Shown here: in pieces, positions 34,579 through 43,984 of the stretch
Layout: each line of letters opens with the position of its first letter
How positions within the stretch are numbered: the stretch's first letter is position 1
Assembly: GCF_964275005.1 (NCBI RefSeq)
Contig: NC_092694.1
Location: forward strand, 29,931,359 to 29,995,358
DNA length: 64,000 nt
Direction of reading: 5' to 3'
DNA from: Diadema setosum
Taxonomy: Eukaryota; Echinodermata; Echinoidea; Diadematoida; Diadematidae
Made by a program: the position numbers and the translations under genes
The notes under the pieces: generated by a model
Seen by the model: only the letters and a program-made list of their open reading frames with translations
What the model was told of the DNA's origin: nothing
Database searches by the model: none

Positions 34579-34893
34579 GATGATGATTTTTAATTTCCAT
34601 CTGAGAAGAAGGCTGGATATCCCATATTTATTCCATGTGAGGAGGGACCACTTCACCTGGTTAAACACCCTGCTCTTTGCAATCAATGAATGAAGCGGGA
34701 TCTTTTAGGTGCACGAGTTGTGACTCTTTCATACACGGGACCTCCATTTTATGTCCTATCCGAGAGTGTTTTGCCTCTTGCTGCAGGGGACAGTATGATT
34801 ACACACAACATTGCTCAGTCCAGATTCGGGTTCGAACCCGGGTACTGAGGATCGTAAGGCAGACGCGCTACCTACTGAGCCAACTCACCACTC
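34531..34893 (-). mobile_element. tRNA-derived SINE with (CAA)n tail
   Basis: On the minus strand it begins GTTGGCTCAGTAGGTAGCGC (A-box-like), then CGGGTTCGAACCCG (B box), about 250 bases of body including AAGATCCCGCTTCATTC, and a tail of about 15 CAA units (34531-34577 on the plus strand as TTG). The tRNA-like head sits at about 34800-34890. SINEs of this kind are transcribed by RNA polymerase III from the internal A and B boxes and moved by LINE enzymes. Confidence 0.85.
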
Positions 34894-35154
34894 TTGACCA
34901 AATAGTCTGAGAGTAATTTTGTCTCCTTGGATTTTTTCCCATTTTGCCTAACTTTAAGGAAGGGGTTTGTTTCTGCCTTTTTGGAATGTAACACCCAAAA
35001 ATGGTACAACGAAATCGAATGTAATCTTTATCCTCAGAAAGAAGAAACAAATATGGAAAAGTGCATAAATAAATACACGATTAATTCAAAACAATAAAAT
35101 AGAAAATACTATGTTTGTATTAAAGAAGAACATAAAGATCGGTATATATGATAG
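34894..35154. other. Unassigned stretch
   Basis: A few phrases such as CATTTTGCCTAAC hint at further decay of the 15-mer array; nothing firm. Confidence 0.3.
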
Positions 35155-35640
35155 TGCCAACTAAGATGTCATAGTTCAGAATGTCAAGGGTAGAAAAGAT
35201 CCTTTTGGAAATTTAGAGTGAATATGTCACCCGTCAAAATGACAGCAGAAAATTAATGACAGGAGGAAAAAAGGACAAGGGCAAGAAATAAACGTGAAAA
35301 ATATTCCAGCGAATTAAGGTCATTGCTAAAGTGACCCGGATAAAAAATTCAGGGTCAAAAATATGAGAGGTAAAATGTCATAGGTGAAAATGTCAGAGAG
35401 AAAAGAGAAATGACTCGGGTGAAAGTGTCTAGGAATATTAGTGTCAAAATTAAATCGCCTGCGGTAAAAATTGAGAAGGCAGAATAAAAGGGGAATAGAT
35501 GTTGAGGTAAAAATATCAGTGAATAAATGTCAAGAAAAAAAGATGTGAGATGTGGATATGTAAAGAACAAAAAAGAAAAAAAAATCCGATAAAATTGTAA
35601 GAAGTGAGGATATTCGGAGCAAAGTACCAGTGGTTAAAAT
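35155..35640 (-). repeat. Degenerate GTCAGAGGTAAAAAT-type array
   Basis: Plus-strand phrases such as AGAGGTAAAATGTCATAGG, GGTGAAAATGTCAGAG and GAGGTAAAAATATCAG recur at about 15-bp spacing. They are the complement of the TTTTTACCTCTGACA units at 41155-41350, so the two arrays face each other. Confidence 0.6.
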
Positions 35641-36260
35641 ATAATCCATGATGGAAACTATTGAGGATTGATTAGATGCTTAATAAGTTCATTATCTGCT
35701 TCACCTATCACGTTAATTTTTCGACCAATATTCAAATTGGAAGGTAACCTTGTCATCAGGTACAGAATAAAACTAAAGCATTTTCCAAAATTATGTGGAT
35801 CCCACGCAATGATACAGGTAGTGACCGGGTGAAGATATGTTCTTTATTGCTTTGTTGCCTCCTTTTAAAAGCAAATCTAAGTAATCTATCTTTCATGTTA
35901 GTCAAATTAACCATAAGGGCTGTACATAATCTTGTATATCCCTTTTCTATTTAAATGCTTATACCAGGATTAGTAGTCATTATTGGGAAACTATTCAAGG
36001 ATAAGACATATATAGGTTATTCGATCAAAATCTTCTTTCTTCTCGTAATCATTCATGTTGTGTGCACATATCACAGGTGCACTATTGACAAAGATCCGAA
36101 ATAATATGAAAGGCAAAAGCTAATAGGGATGAATTGCGAAAGGTTGACGCTTACGTATGTAGCAAACATTTACAAAAACCAGAAGAATTATTACCTACAT
36201 GAGGTAGTTTTGCCGGCAATTGTAGTTGTTATTTTGATTGGTCGGCAAGGACAGCGGGCA
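35641..36260. other. Unassigned stretch
   Basis: No gene or element recognised. Confidence 0.4.
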
Positions 36261-36264
36261 ATAT

Positions 36265-36475
36265 TAGTGGGTATTTTCGGATCAACGAACTTTTGGAATA
36301 ACGAACCTTCGGAATAACGCCACAAATGTTTGGAATAACGAACCCTTTTTCATTTTCGGATTAACGAACCTCTAGGTATAGGGAATTTGCGTGTTTTGGA
36401 TCAACGAACCTTCGGAATAATGAACCTTCGGAATAATGAACCTTTGGAATCACGAACAGAACCCATCAACAACAC
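36265..36475 (+). repeat. Array of GGAATAACGAACCTTC-type ~15-16-mers
   Basis: Units such as GGATCAACGAACTTTT, GGAATAACGAACCTTC and GGAATAATGAACCTTC repeat about ten times. It lies immediately outside the inverted arm at 36481-36757, in the position expected of the outer domain of a foldback element. No inverted copy was found outside the right arm at 47150. Confidence 0.7.
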
Positions 36476-36480
36476 ATTTT

Positions 36481-36757
36481 TCCAACTCTTCCAAGGCCGA
36501 CCAGCTGCTACCAACACTTCAAAACAGTCTCCACCAGACATTCACCAGTCACACAACAGAAGGCTAACACACCAACACTGTACACACACAGCTATCGAAC
36601 AAGCAAAACCGACCATACAGATAATCGTAATTTGAAGTGGAATTTAAAGGCATCATTTACCATTTTTATTTTGTAGATAAAGCCAAAACCCACGCTTCTA
36701 AAATTTGAGTTAGGTAAAGACAAATCCAATTTAAAAATGTTAATCTGTTTAATCAAT
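36481..36757 (+). repeat. Element R, left arm, outer part
   Basis: CAGTCTCCACCAGACATTCA, CTATCGAACAAGCAAAACCG and AAAGCCAAAACCCACGCTT match the reverse complement of 46870-47150. The arm is interrupted at TTAA (36758-36761) by element Q and resumes at 41760. Confidence 0.85.
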
Positions 36758-36912
36758 TTAAAGCATTCTTACGCATAGAAAATGTAAGCAATAGCTACAA
36801 TAAAATTGTTCAGGAGTGAGTTTCTTCACATTGTCTCCCTCTACAAATTAAATTTGTTAAGATCGCAACTGCTGATCTGTAAATTAACAAACATGTCGGA
36901 AAAGGGAACCAG

Positions 36913-36990
36913 TGGGACTCGAACCTGTCATCTATACTGCTTTCCGGGCAGCGACACTACCACCAGGCTGTCCCTGATTGCCGGCAGTGA
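36913..36990 (-). mobile_element. tRNA-like segment, probably a SINE head
   Basis: Minus strand: CAGCCTGGTGGTAGTGTCGC resembles an A box and AGGTTCGAGTCCC a B box, 30-odd bases apart. The acceptor and anticodon stems do not pair well, so it is not a functional tRNA. The SINE body was not delimited. Confidence 0.45.
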
Positions 36991-37167
36991 CACGATGAAC
37001 ATGGAACAAATATCCAAGCTCCGAGATTCCGACATTGTTACGTTAAGTAGTCCACGGCGGACAAGGCATAATAAATGAAAAAATGATGTTCTGGATCTGG
37101 ATCAATAGGCTGCCGGACCGGGTGGTATAGTGCAGCAGAGCTGCGGGGAGAGAGGGGGCGAACTAAA

Positions 37168-39754
37168 TTAATCGTAACGAAGATGGCCTTTTTCTATCTT
37201 GCTTCTGAAGACTTCTGGAGATGGGCTGTTGATTACTGTTGCTGGGAGGTGATTCCAGGCAAAGGGGATGCTCACAAAAAAAAAAATAAATAAATAAATA
37301 AAAAATGAATATTCATATTGCTCTGTGTTACAATGATGAAACTTTAAACCCTTTGTGGTGGTTTGTCTTTCAAGAATATTCTGAGTTTTGTGAACTTTGA
37401 ACTGATTAATTTTGATATTTCTTTTAAGTCTTGTTCTGGTCAGAAAATTTTCAGTGGGTAGACCCGGGACCAACCCCTCGACCGCTTTGAAGAAGGATGA
37501 TAATTTAAGTACCTGCCTTCTTGATGCTAGGGTGGGTAGGTTTAGCCTCTGCCTCATGCTGGTGATGCAGCCAGGGGTCCTAGATGTGTAGTCTCCTGTG
37601 ATGAATCGGAGAGCCCTGCGTTGTACCTGTTCAACGTTGTCGATGTCCTTTTGAAGATGTGGGTCCCACACACATGCTCCATACTCCAAAACCGAGCGTG
37701 TTAGGGCAATGTAGCTCTTCGTTTACATTGCTCTGGACAAAATTGGAGGTTGCGACGGAGTAGTCCTAAGACTGCATTTGCTTTCTTGGTGGTACTGTTT
37801 ATGTGTGGGGTCCATTTCAGATCATCACATATTGTAACTCCTAGATATTTCTCTTGGGGTGTTTGCTTAAGGATGTGACCGTCCATGCCGTAGAAGTGTG
37901 ACGATTTCTGGTCAATACTCATCACTTGGCACTTTGCAGTGTTAAATCTCATCCCCCATGTTCATGCCCAGTCATGGAGTCTGGACAGGTCGTCTTGTAA
38001 TCTGACATGGTCGTGTTGAGATCTGATTGGCCTGTACAGGATACAGTCATCGGCGAAGAAACGGACCTGGGATTTGACATTTGGTAAGTCATTGATGTGA
38101 CATAGGAAGAGTAGAGGGCCCAATACCGTTCCCTGCGGTACCCCAGAGGAGACTGCTGCTAAGCCGGAGAGTTCCCCTTCTCCTTCTTCCTGATCATCTG
38201 TCTTTTGGTGAGAAATGGTGAGAGCCATTGATATATAGGGCCTTCTATACCATAAAGGCGAAGTTTGTGAAGGAGGAGGGAATGAGGCACGGTGTCAAAG
38301 GCTTTCTCAAAATCCAGTATGATGACGTCCATCTGAGTCTTTTTATCGTGGGCCAGCAAGAGATCATGCGCTACAGTGAGGAGTTGAGTTTTCAGTGGAG
38401 TGGGCAGATCTGAAGCCATGATTTAATGAGGATAGAATGTTGTTATCTTCAAGGTGCTTACAAATATGGCGGCATATAATGTGCTCCAGTTGCTTACATA
38501 ATTATAACCGATATAAGGGAGACTGGGCGGTAGTTACAGGGTTGATGAATGTCATTTTTTTGAAGACTGGCGAAATAAGTGCATCTCTCCAGTCAGATGG
38601 TAGCGACCGAGTGCTTAATGATGACCTGTAGATTGCAGTGAGGCCAGGGGCAAGTTCAGCTGCACAATCCTTCAATACGGTGTTGGGTATCAGATCAGGA
38701 CCGGCTGCTTTGTTGATGTTAAGATTGTTAAGCAGCTTTTAAACACTTGCAACCGTGATGTGTAGGTCTTGGATCTTTCGGGGCCTAGAGACACTTGGCA
38801 TTTCAGGAGGGGTGAATGACTGGTGACTGAAGACTGACTTAAACTGATTGAGGAAGAGTTGAGCCTTAAATCTGCTATCGTGTACAAGGTTTCCTGCTTG
38901 TTTCAACGCAGGTATTCCGGTGCGATCTTGCCTTTTAGATGACACATATCTCCAAAATGGCTTTGGGTTGTTTTCTTCCAGCCCCTGGAGTACTGAGGAA
39001 AGGATGAAGTGAGGAAAGGATGAAGTTCTCTTCTGCCTCCTTGAATGATTTCTTACACTTTTTCTGGAACTCTGTGTACTTTTTCCAAGCACTCTTCTTG
39101 CCTTCAAGGCTTTGTGTTATCTTTGTTCTTCTGTAGAGTCTCTTCTTCCTCCTGACCATGCGTTTCAAACTATGGGAAAACCAAGGTAGAGATTTCCTTC
39201 CTTTCATAATCCTTGAAGGTACATTATCATCCAGGATCTTGAACAGTGATGATTTGAAGAAAGACCATGCATGTTCAATGTCCTCCTTGCTTTGAGTTTT
39301 AGTTTGGATCATTGAAGATAGCTCTGTAACAGCCTGCTTGACTTCAGACCATTTGGCCTTCTGGAACATATCATTTTCTCCGGTTATGTTTAACGATGTG
39401 GGGCAGGATCTCAAAGTCCGTGACAACTATAGCATGGTCACTGATGCCTGGTGTGCTGTTTGAACTCTTCACAAGGGAAGGGTTGTTGGTGAAGAAAAAG
39501 TCCAGCATATTTCTATTTTCCTGCCTGGTTGGTTGGTCATGGATTTGGTGAAGACCGAAGTCCGAGGTGAGATCTATCAGGGCCTGTTGTACTTCTCTCT
39601 CGGCTGCTCCTGGTAAAACAGTGAGGTGATCCCAGTCAATGTTTGGGCAGTTGAAATCACCTGTCAGGATTACATGATGATCTCGTAAGGTGTTCAATAC
39701 TTTTTCCAATGAGCTTCGTAACTGTCTGATGTGTTCCATGTGCCGATGCGGCAT
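37168..39754 (-). pseudogene. LINE C endonuclease and RT coding remains
   Basis: Endonuclease: GDFNCPNIDW and the closing GISDHAIV (39754-39371). Linker: RKKRLYRRTK and SFKEAEENF (39426-38935). RT: DFEKAFDTVPHSLLLHKLRL (38419-38159), SSGVPQGTVLGPLLF and FFADDCILYR (38228-37962), KYLGVTICDDLKW (37952-37701), then LEYGACVWDP-like and RRALRFITGDY with AWNHLP at the end (37689-37168). FADD is intact, but at least five frame changes separate the pieces, so the protein is not made. Confidence 0.88.
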
Positions 39755-40069
39755 GTAGAAGGCGCCACAAAAAAAAAAAAAATAATAATAATAATTTTCC
39801 CCTTTGATTTTGATCCTACTCCATATTATTTCACATTCTGTTGAGAGTTCAGGTTTGTTGTCTGATGTTCTGTTTTTGAGACTCCAACAAAAACTCCCCC
39901 GCCGGCTGATTCCCTGTCGTTCCTATAGAATATGTGGGACTGCGGAAAAACTTCTGATGACTTAATTGCGTCCTGGGCAGGATATGAACCAGGCTTAATA
40001 CCCATCAACCACGATCCAGTACCACAGATGTATCTGGCTTGATGTAGTTTACTGCCGCTGCAAATGAAA

Positions 40070-40308
40070 AGTTTGTTCGCAAAAACCGATAAGTCCATAT
40101 TTGCCAAATGGAGATATTTGCGATTAAAGATCAAGAAAAATAAGGAGAATAATAAGAAAATGTTTGCTTCTTTTGACCATAACTTCAAAAATGTACCTGT
40201 ATATGTAGTGACCAATATATCATTTAAAAGGTATTATTTTGTACTTTATGACAGAGACCGTACTTCAAAATCTTCAAAAATGGACTTATCGGTATTTGCG
40301 AACAAACT
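40070..40308. mobile_element. MITE M1, copy 1, inside LINE C endonuclease
   Basis: Inverted ends GTTTGTTCGCAAAAACCGAT and ATCGGTATTTGCGAACAAAC, about 239 bp long. It is inserted between codons for SEFK and AAVNYIKPD at the start of the LINE C endonuclease. The same element, in opposite orientation, lies at 52939-53184. Confidence 0.9.
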
Positions 40309-40634
40309 CTTTAAATTCAGACTTGTTTTTCTTTATGCTGCAGCAGTTGACTGTGAGGACCCTCAGGTTGGTTTTCTTATCCATGCAAATACTTGAGTTG
40401 GTAGATAAAGCTTGCCTAGAATTTTTCTGTCTGATGTAGGGTGGCGACGTCTAGATAGTGCTGACAGCTTGCTATCTGATTCACCCTGTGACTTTGGGCT
40501 GCTTACAAAGATGGGACTGGGTGGATTCTCTGAAGAAAATTAGGCAGCACTGATGAAGGAAGCATCTTCAGACAACGGGTAGTATTCATTTGTTGTACGA
40601 AGTTCAAACGAGTTAAAAGTGAAGGAGTCAATGT

Positions 40635-41120
40635 TTACAGTGTCACACTTGTAGCAGTGCCATGTACACTCTCATGGCCAAGACGAGACATGTCTTTGGA
40701 GTCCAAATCCTCGCACGATTTGTGGTACCATATACTGCAATTGTCGCAGCACACAGCAATATGTGACCAGTTTACGGGGTTTTCACAATAACCACAGGGA
40801 TAAACAGAAGCAGCTTTACCTCTGGGTCCTGGGTTGACTTGTACATCCCCAGCAAGAAGTAGGATGAGAGATGATAGGCAGAGATGCTCAATACGTTTCT
40901 GCTGTTGTCCATTGTGTTGGAATCTGGTAAGCTTGATATAGCTGAGCTTGTGGCCACCACGAGAAGAAATTGCTGCAGATGTAACCAACTCCTCTTGCAG
41001 AGCATTTCCTATGGGTGGTGGGGGTTGGAAGAATCTGTATGACAGCAGTATAAAAAAATAGCAACTGTAAGCAAAAGGTTGGGTTGTGTGAATGATCGGA
41101 ATCCATGGCTGTGATGTCAT
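40635..41120 (-). pseudogene. LINE C N-terminus: 2A-like motif and PHD finger
   Basis: The frame from ATG at 41118-41120 gives a short hydrophobic N-terminus, then ILLLAGDVQVNPGP with the 2A-like core GDVQVNPGP at 40824-40850, followed 10 residues later by a PHD finger: CGYC...CCDNC...WYHKSC. The last zinc pair (WHCYKCDT) is in another frame, so one single-base indel lies between HKSC and it. In canonical 2A the motif is D-V/I-E-x-N-P-G-P and causes ribosome skipping between G and P; here Glu is Gln. In such LINEs a signal-like N-terminus plus 2A is thought to control product targeting. Neighbouring LINEs in the window lack this region. Confidence 0.75.
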
Positions 41121-41154
41121 GCATTCACCTATACACTACAGCACAGCACTGCAT

Positions 41155-41350
41155 AACGTCATCACTGTCACTTTTACCTCGTCCTCTTGCATTTCTACGA
41201 CTAAATTTTTATCAATGACATTTTTATCTCTGGCATTTTGACCACTGACATTTCGACCACTGACAACTTTACCTCTGACATTTTTACCACTGACATAATT
41301 ATTTACCTCCTCTGCCATTTTTACCTCTACCATTTTTACCTCTGACATTA
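41155..41350 (+). repeat. Array of TTTTTACCTCTGACA-type 15-mers
   Basis: About twelve units: ATTTTTATCTCTGGC, ATTTTGACCACTGAC, ATTTCGACCACTGAC, ATTTTTACCTCTACC and others at exact 15-bp spacing. It lies between LINE C and the right end of Q. Confidence 0.85.
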
Positions 41351-41700
41351 CACCGAACCATTTCTCCTGAGTCTGTATTGTGTCTGTTGGAATAAGCCTA
41401 GGCGGGGGGGGGGGGGGGGGGGGGGGTTATGGGAGTTGCACGGTGCACGATACAATGGCACCAGAGCTGCTTTCTTGGTACTGTTGTGTGTCCGTGCGTG
41501 TCGAGGATTAAAGGTATTGTGTACCATTGGGACCAGTGATTTTGAAAATGTCAAAGTTTTCACATATTATGATGCATGAGGTCAGTTATGCCACAAAACA
41601 TGATACCATTTAATAATTCCCCAATAAAGCGTAAAATTTAAGGAGATATCCCTATTTTTCTCAGTAATTAAGCCACGACTGGTTGTTGTATTTGCAAACA
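41351..41700. other. Unassigned stretch with a G-run
   Basis: A run of about 23 G lies at 41404-41426. The rest is unrecognised sequence belonging to element Q. Confidence 0.4.
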
Positions 41701-41759
41701 ATTTTATTGTAGCTATTGCTTACATACTGTATGCTTAAGAATACTTTAAAGAGGATGGC

Positions 41760-42070
41760 TAGTAACTGATCAGTGGAAAGTTGGAATGCTGGGGGATGAT
41801 TGATCCAATCCTTGTGGGATTCATTTAAATGTCTATTATTGTGTGAAAATTGTTTGCTTCAGAATGGTATCATATTCAAGTAATGTGCAGTTTAATTTTC
41901 CAGGTTAGCATACCTGTACAGTGACGGGGCATTAAACTGCACATTACTTGAATAGGGACCCTATGAGACCGTTCTGAAGCAAATAATTTTCACATAACAA
42001 TAGATATATAATGTACTCTTAACCCGTTCCTTACGGGAACCTGATTGGCAGTGTATGAAGTCTTAGCGTA
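41760..42070 (+). repeat. Element R, left arm, inner part
   Basis: GGATGGCTAGTAACTGATCAG and TTGTGGGATTCATTTAA match the complement of 46741-46855, and AACCCGTTCC...GTCTTAGCGTATTAA continues it after the MITE at 41829-42018. Confidence 0.8.
41829..42018. mobile_element. MITE M4: 190-bp palindrome with TTAA duplication
   Basis: Arms pair over most of their length, with a perfect 22-bp core (41875-41896 with 41931-41952) around a 34-base loop. TTAA lies at 41825-41828 and 42019-42022. The matching site in the other arm of R is empty, with one TTAA at 46773-46776. Confidence 0.88.
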
Positions 42071-42361
42071 TTAAAGGACAAGTCCACCTTAATAATATTA
42101 TACATGTGGATTGAGTGAATGCAACAATATTAGTAGAACATATCAGTAAAAGTTTAGGGAAAATCCGACAATCCGTTTCAAAGTTTTGAATTTTTAAAGT
42201 ATCTGCGCAGTCACTGCTGGATGAGGAGACTATTACAGTGCATGATATCACATGCGTACAAAGATATAGGGAAAATAAAAAGAGAATTTCACAAAACTTT
42301 ACATTTTGAATAAAGTGCACATTTCTTCGATTTGTTACTAACGTATGTTAAGGGTAATATG
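42071..42361 (+). mobile_element. MITE M3, left part (TTAAAGGACAAGTCCACC end)
   Basis: Starts TTAAAGGACAAGTCCACC and continues to TGTTAAGGGTAATATGATTC. Its inverted other end is at 46690-46739. The two parts were separated by LINE A. I recall this repeat as very common in echinoderm sequence, but cannot verify. Confidence 0.75.
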
Positions 42362-43524
42362 ATTCGAGCAAGGAGTGTGCGAGTACGTGGAAGGTGAAAT
42401 GAATCTCTTTTTCTTGTTGGGTAAGCATGGACGGCATAGTTTTTCTGAAACATGTGGGTAAATACGTCAGGCAAGCCGTTGGCTGATAACTGAAACATAA
42501 ATGTGCCTAAGTTATATAAAAACAAGTCAGCAACCTTAAGGAGTCTGTTCTCAAAGAAAAAATAATTCGTGTGGCAATAAAAATCGGCTAAATTAACTGA
42601 TCGAATAGCCCGTTTTTGTAGTTTGAAAATTTTATCAACGTGTAATTTGGCACAGTTGCCCCAGGCAAGTATACCGTAACTGAGATAGGGTAAAACAAGC
42701 GTTAAATATAAATTTTTAAAAATATACTTGGGAAAAAATGTTTTAGCTTATTTAAGATCCCAGTATTACTCGAAAGCATCTTAGACAAATAATCTATGTG
42801 ATATTTCCATGTTAATTCATGGTCAATATAAAGACCTAAAAATTTTAACGATTCAGCTTGAGCGTCAGACAATCATTATTCATTTTTATATCGACAGGCA
42901 AATGCGTAGCAGAGTTGCTAAATAACATATAAACAGTTTTGTTTACATTAAGAGATAACTTATTTGCTTGAATCCACATTTGAACCGACATTAATTCTCT
43001 GTTCACTACATCTAAAAGAGTTGTTGGATCTCGATGTGAAAAGAAAATATTAGAATCATCGGCAAAAAGAAGAAAACATAAAACATTAGATGAATTTCTA
43101 AAGTCATTTATATAAAGAATAAACAAAAGTGGGCTTAAAAGGGATCCTTGAGGGATCCCGCAAGATAGTGTTTTTAGACTGGAACTAAAGCCGTTGATAT
43201 CTACAAACTGTTTCCTGTTAGTTAAATAGCTCCTGAACCAGTCCAAGGCCTTTCCACGTATCCCATAATGTGAGAGTTTATATAACAAAATACCAGCTTC
43301 GATAGTGTCAAAGGCCTTGGACAGGTCCAGTGGAATATACCAACAGTATGTGATGAGTCGTCTATAGCGTGGGCTACTTTGTCTATAAAAGCAAGCACAG
43401 CCTGAGTAGTAGAGTGTTTTTTTCCTAAATCCAAATTGAGACTCACAAAAAATATTACATTCGTTTAAGAACTTAATTACACGAGAATATATCAAATGTT
43501 CGAGAATCTTAGAAATCGCAGTCA
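42362..43524 (-). pseudogene. LINE A, downstream part (RT to C-terminus)
   Basis: From 43525 leftward: [77 protein letters not shown]; after a frameshift near 42860, [29 protein letters not shown] and HAYPTRKRDSFHL. One short frame change lies near 43350. FADD is intact. Its upstream part lies beyond LINE B at 46292-46650. Confidence 0.85.
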
Positions 43525-43899
43525 TTTCATTTCACTTCATTTCATTCATTTATTTATGCACGGCACATACTTCAGCCCCGAAGGCTGTTCTTCCGCAGGT
43601 CCGTGCGGATAAAAAATACAACATAGATATACATTTTATACAGAAATGAACAAAGAAACCAAACAAACAAAAACAAAACTCATACTTAAAAACCGAAAAA
43701 AAAAACATATAGAAAAAACATATAGAAAAAAACATAATAACATGTTGATGAAACTGCGGCACACATTTCGACAGAAACAAACATGATCAATCAAAGATAA
43801 CCATGTACAATTATACAAATGATCGCCGTAGTTTAAAATGAAAGAGACAAAAAAAAATGAGAGTTCGGGAGAGAGAGAGAATGAAGGAGACAGACAGAA

Positions 43900-43933
43900 A
43901 GAGAAACAGAGAGAGAGAGAGAGAGAGAGAGGA
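43900..43933. repeat. (AG)n microsatellite in the LINE B 3' UTR
   Basis: GAGAGAGAGA run between the stop codon and the 3' tail of LINE B. Confidence 0.8.
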
Positions 43934-43984
43934 GAGATAGGGAGAGAGAAGCACATACAAAGGGGGAAACTGAAAAGTTGTCAA

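Larger units (their letters stand above)
37130..41124 (-). mobile_element. LINE C: 2A/PHD/endonuclease/RT retrotransposon, decayed
   Basis: On the minus strand, 41124 to about 37130 reads as one LINE: an N-terminal hydrophobic stretch, a 2A-like motif, a PHD finger, an APE endonuclease, an RT and a C-terminal tail, spread over several frames. It lies within element Q and is interrupted by MITE M1 at 40070-40308. A poly-A-like run at 39768-39785 and an A/T run at 37278-37305 are further small inserts or expansions. From memory, APE-type LINEs of sea urchins (STR elements) carry 2A sequences. Confidence 0.85.
36762..41755. mobile_element. Element Q: ~5.0-kb TTAA-flanked insertion with ~50-bp inverted ends
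   Basis: The left end AGCATTCTTACGCATAG...CAATAGCTACAATAAAATTG pairs with the right end CAATTTTATTGTAGCTATTG...TATGCTTAAGAATACT. TTAA flanks both sides (36758-36761 and 41756-41759). The other arm of R keeps the uninterrupted sequence, with a single TTAA at 46855-46858. Inside are a tRNA-like segment, LINE C with its MITE, and a 15-mer array. TTAA duplication is the hallmark of piggyBac-type transposition; no transposase remains, so the assignment is inference. Confidence 0.8.

Noticed and set aside
36913-36990. Functional tRNA gene
   Set aside because: A and B boxes are present, but acceptor and anticodon arms do not pair properly.
42063-42320. Short minus-strand frame as a gene
   Set aside because: It is MITE M3 sequence, shared with 46690-46739.
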